From: Allobosea sp.
GTDB lineage: Bacteria; Pseudomonadota; Alphaproteobacteria; Rhizobiales; Beijerinckiaceae
Assembly (NCBI RefSeq): GCF_030695125.1
Contig: NZ_JAUYTP010000068.1
Coordinates: 1 to 64,000, forward strand
Direction of reading: 5' to 3'
DNA: 64,000 bases
Shown: one piece after another, positions 53,065 through 61,463 of the stretch
Numbering within the stretch: position 1 is the stretch's first letter
Layout of the letters: each line of letters begins with the position of its first letter
The notes under the pieces: model-generated
What the model was told of the DNA's origin: nothing
The model's database searches: none
The model's input: only the letters and a program-made list of their open reading frames with translations
Program-made: the position numbers and the translations under genes

Positions 53065-53094
53065 GCCGTCGGTCTCCCTCGGCCGCAGCCGCTC

Positions 53095-53113
53095 ATCTTG
53101 ACAACATCAAGAT
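53095..53113. promoter_or_regulatory. Probable TetR operator
   Basis: ATCTTGA and TCAAGAT are perfect inverted arms separated by CAACA, in the TetR/membrane-protein intergenic region. It contains TTGACA and could block transcription in either direction. Confidence 0.65.
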
Positions 53114-53164
53114 AGCGCCTTACGCCCGAGGAACAACTTGACACTGTATAGATGGGGGATGGTG

Positions 53165-54430
53165 ATGGGCCCGCTCGACCTCGACGCAGCCTTCTCCGCA
53201 GCCGGCGCGCTGGCGATGGGGGGCTGGGCGAGCCTGATCCTGCTGCCGCGCTGGCGCGGGGTTTCCGTCCGGCTGGCGGGTCTCGTCATCCCCGCCATCC
53301 TGTCGCTCGGCTATGTCGTCCTCATCATCATGCATTGGCACGGCGCCAGCGGCGGCTTCGGCTCGCTCGATCAGGTCGCCGCGCTCTTCGGCTCGCGTCC
53401 CCTGCTGCTGGCCGGCTGGGTCCACTACCTCGCCTTCGACCTCCTCGTCGGGGCCTGGGTGCTGCGGCGCTCGCAGGAGCAGGCCATCGCGCATGGCCTG
53501 ATCGTGCCGGTCCTGCTGCTGACCTTCCTGTTCGGCCCGCTCGGCTACCTCGCCTATCTCTGGCTGGAGGCGAGCATCCGCAGCGCCCGCGAGGACCGGA
53601 TCGCGCGGCTCCAGGCGCGCCTGCCGGCCTGGCTGCGGGCGCTCGAAATCGAGCCGCGCCTGGCCGCCGCGGCCTTCGCCATGCTCCTCCTGGCGCTGCC
53701 GCTGGCCCTGACCTGGGCGCTCGACCCGCGCCTGTTCCAGGGCGTCAGCACCTGGATCAAGCCACTCAAATTCGCGCTCTCGGCGGCGCTGTTCCTGCTG
53801 ACGCTGGCGCTGTTCGTGCCGCTCGCGGGCGAGCGCTTTCGCGCCAGCCTGGCCGGGCGCTACCTGATCTGGCCGGTGATCGTCCCGCTGATCGGCGAGG
53901 TGCTCTACATCGCCTGGCGCGCCTCGCGGGTGGAGGCCTCGCATTACAACACCGACAGCGCGCTCGGGGCCGCGCTCTACAGCCTGATGGCGGTCGGCGC
54001 GGTGATGTTCACGGCGGCGCCCGCCGTGCTGGCCTATGGGCTGGCCCGCCGCGACGCGGTGGCGATGCCAGCGGTGCTGCGCTGGTCGCTGGTCGGCGGA
54101 CAGGCCCTGACGGCGGTGCTCGGCATCGTCAGCGGCTTCGCCATGGGCGGCAGCCCAAGCGGGCACTATGTCGGGGCCGTGCCGCCGGACCACGCCACGG
54201 TTCCCTTCCTCGGCTGGTCGCTCGAAATCGGCGATCTGCGCCTGCCGCATTTCCTCGGCCTGCACGCATTGCAGTTCGTGCCGCTCTTCGGGCTTTTGGT
54301 CTGGCGGCTGACGTCAGCGACGCGACCCGGCGTGCTCGCCGTCGCGGCCTTCACGACGGTCTATGCGGCAGTCACGCTGGCGGCGCTGGTCGCCGCGCTG
54401 GGCGGACGCCCCCTTCTGGGCTGGGCCTGA
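53165..54430 (+). CDS. Polytopic membrane protein with ABA4-like domain
   Basis: A protein of about 421 residues with around eleven hydrophobic segments. Residues about 10-145 match the ABA4-like (DUF4281) pattern: GWVHYLAFDLLVGAWVLRRS then LLLTFLFGPLGYLAYLWL. The remaining 270 residues form another helical membrane domain (WIKPLKFALSAALFLLTLAL, AVGAVMFTAAPAVLAYGLA). I do not know a function. ATG 53165 has GGGGG six bases upstream; TTG 53138, ATG 53159 and GTG 53162 are alternatives. Divergent from the TetR gene. Confidence 0.7.
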   Translation: MGPLDLDAAFSAAGALAMGGWASLILLPRWRGVSVRLAGLVIPAILSLGYVVLIIMHWHGASGGFGSLDQVAALFGSRPLLLAGWVHYLAFDLLVGAWVLRRSQEQAIAHGLIVPVLLLTFLFGPLGYLAYLWLEASIRSAREDRIARLQARLPAWLRALEIEPRLAAAAFAMLLLALPLALTWALDPRLFQGVSTWIKPLKFALSAALFLLTLALFVPLAGERFRASLAGRYLIWPVIVPLIGEVLYIAWRASRVEASHYNTDSALGAALYSLMAVGAVMFTAAPAVLAYGLARRDAVAMPAVLRWSLVGGQALTAVLGIVSGFAMGGSPSGHYVGAVPPDHATVPFLGWSLEIGDLRLPHFLGLHALQFVPLFGLLVWRLTSATRPGVLAVAAFTTVYAAVTLAALVAALGGRPLLGWA

Positions 54431-54469
54431 CCCCAGCTGTTGAGCCTGCGACGGCCCCAGGCCCGAGGG

Positions 54470-55363
54470 TCAGTCCTGCTTGAGGCTGCCGCGCAGGCCG
54501 CGGCTCTCCGGCATGAGCGAGGCGAAGCGCAGATCGCGGGCCTCTGGGCCAGCGGACGCCGTCTTCCGGGTCAGGCCGAGATCCATCGGCCGACCCGGCG
54601 GCAGCGGCGCGGTGACGAGCAGGGTCGCGGCCGGCGCGGCGGCGGCAAGCGACGGCGCCGGCGCGAAGGCCAGCGGCGCGGCGGCAAACGAGGTCGGCAC
54701 GGACGACGCACTCGTCGCCAGCGGCGTGGACACCGAGGCGAGCTGGTAGGTCGGCTCCTCGCTGCGGCGACGCTCGGGGCGCTCGCCCTTCACATAGAAG
54801 GCGTTGCCGCCGGCCACCGTCACGTAATGCATGTTGGCGTAGGAGAAGCGCAGGCCGGCCATGTGGAAATGCTTGGCGTTCCCCACCGCCTCGTTGCGCT
54901 TGCCGGCGAGGATCGCCTCGGCGGCGGCCTCGACCCGCGGCAGGTCGCGCGGCGCCATCGACCGCGTCAGCACGCCCGGCGCGAATTGCCGTGGGGCACC
55001 GACGACGCTGCAGATGGTGTCCGGATAGCGCGGCGACTCGACCCGGTTCAGCACGACGGTGCCGACGCCGAGCAAACCGCTGTCGCTCGAGCGGTTCGAT
55101 TCGAAATACATCGCGCGGACGAGGCAGTCCTTCTCGCGCGGATCGGCCTTGGCCAGTTCGATCGCCTGTTTGCGCTTCTCGTGGGGCGCCTTCGCAACGG
55201 GGGTCGGCTTCGTCGCGGCGGTCTCGACCGGCGAGAGACTGCAGGCGCCGAGCGCCGGGGCGGCCAGAACCATCAGCAGCGGGATCGCCTTGCGGCGGTG
55301 GAGAGAGCCCGCGGAACGGACGGCTTGGGCAGCGATCATGTCGGCAGCAGTTTTGGCGCGCAT
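54470..55363 (-). CDS. SleB-type cell wall hydrolase lipoprotein
   Basis: A 297-residue lipoprotein with signal and lipobox LGAC near residue 40. The hydrolase_2 domain (about 70-185) has DCLVRAMYFESNRSSDSG, the catalytic Glu in YFES, GVGTVVLNRVESPRYPDTIC and VVGAPRQFAPGV. The C-terminal 90 residues are Ala/Pro-rich. Such enzymes cut peptidoglycan and may support cell-wall remodelling. ATG 55363 has GGAGG upstream, and a longer open frame is unlikely. Confidence 0.88.
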   Translation of the reverse strand: MRAKTAADMIAAQAVRSAGSLHRRKAIPLLMVLAAPALGACSLSPVETAATKPTPVAKAPHEKRKQAIELAKADPREKDCLVRAMYFESNRSSDSGLLGVGTVVLNRVESPRYPDTICSVVGAPRQFAPGVLTRSMAPRDLPRVEAAAEAILAGKRNEAVGNAKHFHMAGLRFSYANMHYVTVAGGNAFYVKGERPERRRSEEPTYQLASVSTPLATSASSVPTSFAAAPLAFAPAPSLAAAAPAATLLVTAPLPPGRPMDLGLTRKTASAGPEARDLRFASLMPESRGLRGSLKQD

Positions 55364-55529
55364 CGAGCGGCGGCCTCCTGATTTCGGGCGGCGGGCCACC
55401 GCAGCCGGCGGCCCCTCGTCACCGGCAAGGAACGCCGGACGTCTTAACAGAAAGTGAAGGACGGGCGGAAGAGGCAAAGACGGGGGTCGTCTGACGCCGC
55501 CATTTCAGGGGCGGGGCAACGCGGCCCCC

Positions 55530-56375
55530 TCACCGCCCCTCGCGCCTGACCATGAAGGCCAGCTTCTCGAACAGCGAGACGTCCTGCTCGTTCTTCAGCA
55601 GCGCGCCGTGCAGCGGCGGGATCAGCTTGCGGGGATCGCGCTCGCGCAGCATCTCCGGCGTCATCTCGTCGGCGACGAGCAGCTTGAGCCAGTCGAGCAG
55701 CTCCGAGGTTGAGGGCTTCTTCTTCAGGCCGGGCACCTCGCGGACCTCGAAGAACAGCTTCAGCGCCTCCTCCATCAGCCGCTTCTTGATGCCGGGGAAA
55801 TGCACCTCGACGATGGCCTGCATCGTCTCCGTGTCGGGAAAGCGAATGTAGTGGAAGAAGCAGCGGCGCAGGAAGGCGTCGGGCAGCTCCTTCTCGTTGT
55901 TGGATGTGATGATGATCACCGGCCGCTGCACCGCCCGGATGGTCTCGCCGGTCTCGTAGACATGGAACTCCATGCGGTCGAGCTCGAGCAACAGATCATT
56001 GGGGAATTCGATATCGGCCTTGTCGATCTCGTCGATCAGCAGCACCGGCCGCACGGGGGCGACGAAGGCCTCCCAGAGCTTGCCGCGCCGGATGTAGTGG
56101 GAGATGTCCGAGACGCGGGGGTCGCCGAGCTGGCTGTCACGCAGACGGCTGACCGCGTCGTACTCGTAGAGGCCCTGCTGCGCCTTGGTCGTCGACTTGA
56201 CGTGCCAGGTGATCAGCGGCGCGCCGAGCGCGGCGGCGATCTCCTCGGCCAGCACGGTCTTGCCGGTGCCGGGCTCGCCCTTGACCAGCAGCGGGCGCTC
56301 CAGCCGGATCGCGGCGTTGACCGCCACCGTCAGGTCCTCGGTGGCGACATAGTTCTCGGTGCCGGTGAAACGCAT
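55530..56375 (-). CDS. MoxR-family AAA+ ATPase
   Basis: A 281-residue chaperone-like ATPase. Walker A GEPGTGKT is near 33-40, Walker B VLLIDEIDKADIEFPNDLL near 110, the sensor region IITSNNEKELPDAFLRRC near 155, and a C-terminal lid. MoxR proteins usually work with a von Willebrand-domain protein encoded next to them; none lies adjacent here, as the neighbour is the cell-wall hydrolase. The start is ATG 56375. Confidence 0.9.
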   Translation of the reverse strand: MRFTGTENYVATEDLTVAVNAAIRLERPLLVKGEPGTGKTVLAEEIAAALGAPLITWHVKSTTKAQQGLYEYDAVSRLRDSQLGDPRVSDISHYIRRGKLWEAFVAPVRPVLLIDEIDKADIEFPNDLLLELDRMEFHVYETGETIRAVQRPVIIITSNNEKELPDAFLRRCFFHYIRFPDTETMQAIVEVHFPGIKKRLMEEALKLFFEVREVPGLKKKPSTSELLDWLKLLVADEMTPEMLRERDPRKLIPPLHGALLKNEQDVSLFEKLAFMVRREGR

Positions 56376-56589
56376 GCGCAGACCTTTTGAAAAACAGCGC
56401 CGAAGGCTAGCCCAGGATGCCTCCGGCTGGAAACCGCCGACGGGCGAGCCCCAGGCAAGCCATAGCCGCTAACGCCTCAGGCTTAAAAGCGAATTTCACC
56501 CGGTGGGACCCGGCCGAAGGTTGTGTTGCGGCGCACGAAACCGCACAGTCAGCCGGCATTTCCCATCCCGAATCGTAAGGCGTACCCCC

Positions 56590-58380
56590 TTGGCCGGCAC
56601 CATCGATCCGTCCATCTACAAGGACGCCGTCGTCGTGCTCGCGACGGCGGGCGTGATCGTGCCCTTCGCCAAGAGCTTCAAGATCAACTCGGTCGTCGCC
56701 TTCATGGCCTGCGGCGCCCTGCTCGGCCCCTTCGGCCTCGGCGGCCTTGTTTCATCGATCCCGCTGCTGAGCACGATCACCGTCTCGAGCCCCGAGGCGC
56801 TGGCCGGCCCGGCCGAACTGGGCGTCGCGTTCCTGCTCTTCGTGATCGGTCTGGAGCTGTCCTTCGAGCGGTTGAAGACCATGCGCCGCCTCGTCTTCGG
56901 TCTCGGACTGAGCCAGATCGTGCTCTCAGCCGCGGCCATCGGCGGCGTCGCCTTCGCGCTCGGCCAGCCGGCGACGGCCGCGCTGATCATCGGCTTTGGC
57001 CTCGCATTGTCCTCGACGGCGATGGTGGTCGAACTGCTCTCGGCCCGCAAACGCATGACCTCCTCGGCCGGCCGCGCCAGCTTCGCCGTGCTGATCTGCC
57101 AGGACATCGCGGTCATTCCCCTGCTCTTCCTCGTCAGCGTGCTCGGCGCGCAGGACAGCAGCGGTTCGCTGCTGGCTGGTCTCGCCCAGGCGCTGCTGCA
57201 GGCTTTCGGCGCCATCGCCGCGATCGTGCTGGTCGGCGGACGGGCCCTGCGGCCGCTGTTTCGCCTGGTCGCCTCGACCGATTCCTCGGAAAGCTTCATG
57301 GCGGCGACGCTGCTGATCGCGCTCGGCACCGGCATGATCGCAGCAGCGGCCGGCCTCTCGATGGGGCTGGGCGCCTTCATCGCCGGCCTGCTGCTCGCCG
57401 AGACGGAGTATCGCCGCGCCATCGAGGTCACGATCGAGCCGTTCAAGTCGCTGCTGATCGGCGTGTTCTTCCTCACCGTCGGCATGGGCGTGAACCCGGC
57501 CGAGCTCGCCGCCCACCCCCTCGCGATCCTCGGCATCGCGGTCGGCCTCTTCGCCGCGAAGTCGCTGCTGGTCTTCGGCATCGCCCGGTGGCTGCGGCTG
57601 TCCAAGGCGACCGCGCTGGAAACCGCGATCATGATCGGGCCCGGCGGCGAATTCGCCTTCGTTCTGCTGAACGGCGCGGTGGCGGCGAAACTGCTGGATC
57701 AGGCGCCCGCCACCCTCGTCCTGGCCGGCGTTTCGCTGACGATGATCGCGCTTCCGCTGCTCGCCCGCCTCGCCCGCAGCCTGGCGATGAAGCTCGCCGT
57801 CACGGTGCCGCTCCCCGACGAGGCCCTGATCCTGCCGCCCGACGATCATTCGGCCCGCGCCATCGTCGTCGGCGGCGGCCGCGTCGGCCAGCTCGTCGCC
57901 AGCATGCTGGAGGAGCACGGCAAGCCGTATCTCGTGATCGATTCGGACGCGTCCCTGATCGCCGCGCAGCGCCGCGCCGGGCGGCCGGCCTTCTACGGCG
58001 ACGCCACCCGTCCGGAGTTCCTGCGGCTCTGCGGCATCGACGAGGCCACCGCGCTGATCGTGACGATCGACAACCAGCGCGCCGTCGACGCCACCGTGCT
58101 GGCCGCGCGGCACCTGCGGCCCGACCTCGTCATCGTCGCCCGGGCGCGCGATGCCGACCATGCCCGCCATCTCTACAAGATCGGCGTCAACGATGCCGTG
58201 CCCGAGACGATCGAGGCCAGCCTGCAGCTCTCGGAGGCGGCGCTGGTCGGGCTCGGCGTGCCGATGGGCTTCGTCATCGCCTCGGTTCACGAGCGGCGGG
58301 ACGGCTTCCGCGCCCAGCTCAAGCCGTCAGACGCCGCGGCCCCCGCCGTTCCCCGGCACAAACACTCGCGAAGGCTGTAA
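56590..58380 (+). CDS. Kef/RosB-type monovalent cation:proton antiporter
   Basis: A 596-residue antiporter. About twelve membrane segments (residues 10-390) include CQDIAVIPLLFLVSVLG and IGPGGEFAFVLLNGAV, the CPA2 signature region. A TrkA-N/RCK domain (about 415-530) starts AIVVGGGRVGQLVAS and has YLVIDSD. It should exchange K+ or Na+ for protons. I chose TTG 56590 because AAGG lies 9 bases upstream and the protein then starts at the first membrane region. The end overlaps the convergent glycosyltransferase by 62 bases. Confidence 0.87.
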   Translation: MAGTIDPSIYKDAVVVLATAGVIVPFAKSFKINSVVAFMACGALLGPFGLGGLVSSIPLLSTITVSSPEALAGPAELGVAFLLFVIGLELSFERLKTMRRLVFGLGLSQIVLSAAAIGGVAFALGQPATAALIIGFGLALSSTAMVVELLSARKRMTSSAGRASFAVLICQDIAVIPLLFLVSVLGAQDSSGSLLAGLAQALLQAFGAIAAIVLVGGRALRPLFRLVASTDSSESFMAATLLIALGTGMIAAAAGLSMGLGAFIAGLLLAETEYRRAIEVTIEPFKSLLIGVFFLTVGMGVNPAELAAHPLAILGIAVGLFAAKSLLVFGIARWLRLSKATALETAIMIGPGGEFAFVLLNGAVAAKLLDQAPATLVLAGVSLTMIALPLLARLARSLAMKLAVTVPLPDEALILPPDDHSARAIVVGGGRVGQLVASMLEEHGKPYLVIDSDASLIAAQRRAGRPAFYGDATRPEFLRLCGIDEATALIVTIDNQRAVDATVLAARHLRPDLVIVARARDADHARHLYKIGVNDAVPETIEASLQLSEAALVGLGVPMGFVIASVHERRDGFRAQLKPSDAAAPAVPRHKHSRRL

Positions 58381-59434
58381 CCCCCGCTGTCGGCGGACGG
58401 CTCGAGCCATTGCTCGGCCTTTCGCCGGTGTGAGCGCGCGCCACCTGCGTGATATGGCCGTAGAACTGCGCCGCGCTGCGCTGCCAGCTATGGCCGGCGG
58501 CGAACTCCAGGCAGGTCTCGCGCGGGATGCGCAGCGCCTGCAGCGCAGCCGCCCGCAGATCCTCGTTCAGCACCGCAGCTCCGCTGCCGGCGAAGACGTC
58601 GCTGGGCCCCTGGACCGGGAAGGCGGCCACCGGCAGGCCGCTCGCGGCCGCCTCCAGCAGCACGATGCCGAAGGTGTCGGTCAGGCTCGGGAAGACGAAG
58701 ACGTCGGATGAGGCGTAGATCGCCGCCAGATCCTCGCCCTCTCGGGTGCCCAGGAAGGTGACGTCCGGATAAGCCCGCGCCAGATCGGCCCGCGCCGGCC
58801 CGTCGCCGACCACGACCTTGCTGCCGGGCAGCCGCAGCGACAGGAAGGCGTCGAGATTCTTCTCGACCGCGACCCGGCCGACGCTGAGGAAGATCGGCCG
58901 CGGCAGATCGAGCACGCTCTGCGGCCGGGGGTGGAACAGCGAAAGATCGACGCCGCGCCCCCAGCGCACGAGGTTCTCGAACCCATGCTGGCGCAGTTCG
59001 GCCTCGACCGTCGCCGTGGAGACCATGACCGCCGCGGCCGGGCCGTGGAACCGGCGCAGGAAGCCGTAGCTCCAGCTCTCCGGGATCGGCCAGCGCGCCG
59101 CGACATATTGCGGGAATCGCGTGTGGTAGCTCGTGGTGAAGGGCCGCCTCTGCGCCAGGCAGACCCCTCGCGTCAGCCAGCCGATCGGCCCTTCCGTCGC
59201 GATATGGATATGGTCGGGCCCGAAATCGGCGATCCGCTCGGCCACGGCCCGCTGCGTCGCCAGCGCGATGCGGATATCGGGGTAGCTCGGCAGGCCGATC
59301 TGGCGAAACCCCTCGGGGGTCAGCATCTGCGGGGTCACGCCGAAATCGGGCCCGGCCTCCGCCATGCGTTCGAGCGAGCGAACGACGCCGTTGATCTGCG
59401 GACGCCAGGCATCCGTCGCGATCATCAGGCGCAT
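58319..59434 (-). CDS. GT4-type glycosyltransferase
   Basis: A 371-residue glycosyltransferase. The N-terminal half begins MRLMIATDAWRPQINGVVRS and includes HIHIATEGPIGW and SYHTRFPQYV. The donor domain has VGRVAVEKNLDAFL and the DVFVFPSLTDTFGIVLLEAA signature with Glu. The acceptor is probably a lipid. It starts one base inside the stop of the metallophosphoesterase gene, indicating a two-gene unit for glycolipid or envelope metabolism. Its 3' end overlaps the antiporter gene. Confidence 0.87.
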   Translation of the reverse strand: MRLMIATDAWRPQINGVVRSLERMAEAGPDFGVTPQMLTPEGFRQIGLPSYPDIRIALATQRAVAERIADFGPDHIHIATEGPIGWLTRGVCLAQRRPFTTSYHTRFPQYVAARWPIPESWSYGFLRRFHGPAAAVMVSTATVEAELRQHGFENLVRWGRGVDLSLFHPRPQSVLDLPRPIFLSVGRVAVEKNLDAFLSLRLPGSKVVVGDGPARADLARAYPDVTFLGTREGEDLAAIYASSDVFVFPSLTDTFGIVLLEAAASGLPVAAFPVQGPSDVFAGSGAAVLNEDLRAAALQALRIPRETCLEFAAGHSWQRSAAQFYGHITQVARAHTGERPSNGSSRPPTAGVTAFASVCAGERRGPRRLTA

Positions 59435-60300
59435 CAGGCCGCCTCGACCAGCGCCGGCACGGGCAGCGGCCGCGCCGGAACCACGACCGGCACCGCGGCC
59501 TCGCCCTTGAGGCGCCCCTGCGGCCAGCGGATCATCTCGAAGCGCCCGTCATGGTGCTCGACGACCGCCGTGCAGCTTTCGACCCAGTCGCCCGTGTTGA
59601 TATAGGTCAGCCCGTCGATCTCGCGGAAGGCGGCGTGGTGGATATGGCCGCAGATCACGCCATCGGCCTCGTGCCGGCGCGCCTCGGCGGCCAGGCAGGT
59701 CTCGAACTCGCCGATATAGTTGACCGCGTTCTTGACCTTGTTCTTGGCCCAGGCGGAGAGCGACCAGTGCGGCAGGTTGAGCACCCGGCGCACCCGGTTG
59801 ACCACCGCGTTCGAGGCCAGCGCCAGCGTGTAGGCCCAGTCGCCCAGCAGGGCGAGCCATTTGGCGTTGCGCACCACGAGGTCGAACAGGTCGCCATGGA
59901 TGACGAGCAGCCGCTTGCCGTCGGCCGTCTCATGGACGACCTCGTCGACCAGCGTGATGCCGCCGAACTGCAGCCCGGTGAAATCCCGCAGGAAGTCGTC
60001 GTGGTTGCCGGTGACGTAGATCAGCCTGGAGCCCTTGCGCACCTTTCGCAGCAGCTTCTGGATGACGTCGTTGTGCGACTGCGGGAAGTACCAGCCGCTC
60101 TTCAGCCGCCAGCCGTCGATGATGTCGCCGACGAGGTAGATCTGCGGCGCGTCGTAATCCCGCAGGAATTCGAGGACCAGATCGGCCTGCGCGCCCCGGG
60201 TCCCCAGATGCAGATCCGAGATGAAGATGCTGCGAACCTGCTTCGCGTCGTCCTCGTCGCCCATGCCACCCGGCCCATCCTGTTGCGATGCGTCCGGCAT
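59434..60300 (-). CDS. LpxH-like metallophosphoesterase
   Basis: A 288-residue calcineurin-type phosphoesterase resembling UDP-2,3-diacylglucosamine diphosphatase. Metal motifs: SDLHLG, GDIID, GNHDD, VIHGDLFD and GHIHH, all intact. It could act in lipid A or a related phosphoglycolipid pathway together with the glycosyltransferase. ATG 60300 lacks a ribosome site; ATG 60264 (276 residues) has GGATGGG upstream and may be the true start. Divergent from the SDR at 60389. Confidence 0.82.
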   Translation of the reverse strand: MPDASQQDGPGGMGDEDDAKQVRSIFISDLHLGTRGAQADLVLEFLRDYDAPQIYLVGDIIDGWRLKSGWYFPQSHNDVIQKLLRKVRKGSRLIYVTGNHDDFLRDFTGLQFGGITLVDEVVHETADGKRLLVIHGDLFDLVVRNAKWLALLGDWAYTLALASNAVVNRVRRVLNLPHWSLSAWAKNKVKNAVNYIGEFETCLAAEARRHEADGVICGHIHHAAFREIDGLTYINTGDWVESCTAVVEHHDGRFEMIRWPQGRLKGEAAVPVVVPARPLPVPALVEAA

Positions 60301-60388
60301 GTGTCTGATTTGCGTTGCGCTTTGATGACGGAGCCGGCGATCCGTGGTCTGTCTGCCGCTCGATAAGAAAAGCCTCCGGAGGATTGCG

Positions 60389-61168
60389 ATGGATCTGGGA
60401 ATTTCAGGCCGTACGGCCATTGTCTGTGCCTCCAGCAAAGGGCTCGGCCGCGGCTGCGCTCAGGCGCTCGCCGAGGCCGGCTGCACCGTCGTCATCAATG
60501 GACGCGACGGCTCGACTCTCGAGGTGACGGCAAGCCAGATCCGCGCCAGCACCGGCGCGACGGTCATCCCCGTCGTCGCCGACGTCTCGACCCGTGCCGG
60601 GCAGGACGCCCTGCTCGCCGCCGCCCCCGAGCCCGACATCCTGGTCAACAACAATGGCGGCCCTCCGCCGAAACCGTTTCGCGATGTGTCGCGCGAGGCG
60701 CTTCTCGAGGGCGTCGTCCAGAACATGGCGACGCCGCTGGAACTGGTGCAGCGGGTGGTGGACGGCATGATCGCCCGTCGCTTCGGGCGCATCGTCAACA
60801 TCACCTCTGCGAGCGTGCTGACCCCGCTGACGGGCCTCGACGTCTCCTCGGCCGCCCGCGCCGGGCTCACCGCCTTCCTCTCGGGCGTCGCCCGCGAGGT
60901 CGCCCATGCCAATGTCACGATCAACAACATCCTGCCGGGCATGTTCGACACCGACCGGCTCAAGGGCGGGCTGACCAAGATGGCGGCGATGAAGGGGCTC
61001 AGCATCGAGGAGATGACGCAGGCGCGCCGCGCCGACGTCCCGGCCGGGCGCTTTGGCGAGGCCGACGAATTCGGCAAGCTCTGCGCCTTCCTCGCCAGCG
61101 CCCATGCCGGCTACATCACCGGCCAGAACCTGCTGATCGACGGCGGGGCGTTCCGGGGGAGCTTCTGA
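60389..61168 (+). CDS. Atypical SDR (BKR-like) oxidoreductase homologue
   Basis: A 259-residue Rossmann protein. The cofactor loop reads CASSKGLGRG, lacking the first Gly of TGxxxGxG, and NNNGGPPPKP replaces NNAG. The active-site Tyr-x3-Lys is missing: the aligned segment GLDVSSAARAGLTAF has Ser and Arg there. The rest (ITSASVLTP, YITGQNLLIDGGAF) is SDR-like. Such proteins form a known divergent subgroup, but whether they catalyse reduction is doubtful. ATG 60389 is supported by GGAGG nine bases upstream. Confidence 0.8.
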   Translation: MDLGISGRTAIVCASSKGLGRGCAQALAEAGCTVVINGRDGSTLEVTASQIRASTGATVIPVVADVSTRAGQDALLAAAPEPDILVNNNGGPPPKPFRDVSREALLEGVVQNMATPLELVQRVVDGMIARRFGRIVNITSASVLTPLTGLDVSSAARAGLTAFLSGVAREVAHANVTINNILPGMFDTDRLKGGLTKMAAMKGLSIEEMTQARRADVPAGRFGEADEFGKLCAFLASAHAGYITGQNLLIDGGAFRGSF

Positions 61169-61220
61169 GGGCTCACGAACTCACCCCTCCCAGTAGGCGG
61201 GTTTGTCATTCAAGCAGGCC

Positions 61221-61329
61221 GTCATTCCGGACAAGCCGCGAAGCGGCGCCGCTCAGGAATCCATCGTAGAGTGCCATCGGCGCCCGATGATGGATTCCGG
61301 GTCTGCGCTTCGCTTGCTCGGAATGACGG
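61221..61329. repeat. Dispersed palindromic intergenic repeat
   Basis: Outer arms GTCATTCCGGACAAGCCGCG and GCTTGCTCGGAATGACGG pair imperfectly; inner GGAATCCATC and GATGGATTCCGG pair perfectly. It fills most of the 295-base gap between the SDR and the exporter gene. Confidence 0.85.
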
Positions 61330-61463
61330 AGGGGGATGAGGGGCTCCCGCCCGTTGCGTGGCGGGGTTGCAGGCTTCACGCTTTGAGGCCCAGACGGGAC
61401 GTGGTCTAAACGACCTGTCTTGCGGCACCGCCGCCGCCCAGTTCCTCCGATCGCGCCGGTCCC

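Noticed and set aside
56523-58433. 636-codon alternative frame in the antiporter region
   Set aside because: The frame at 56590-58380 has clear membrane and RCK features; this one is Arg-rich and shadow-like.
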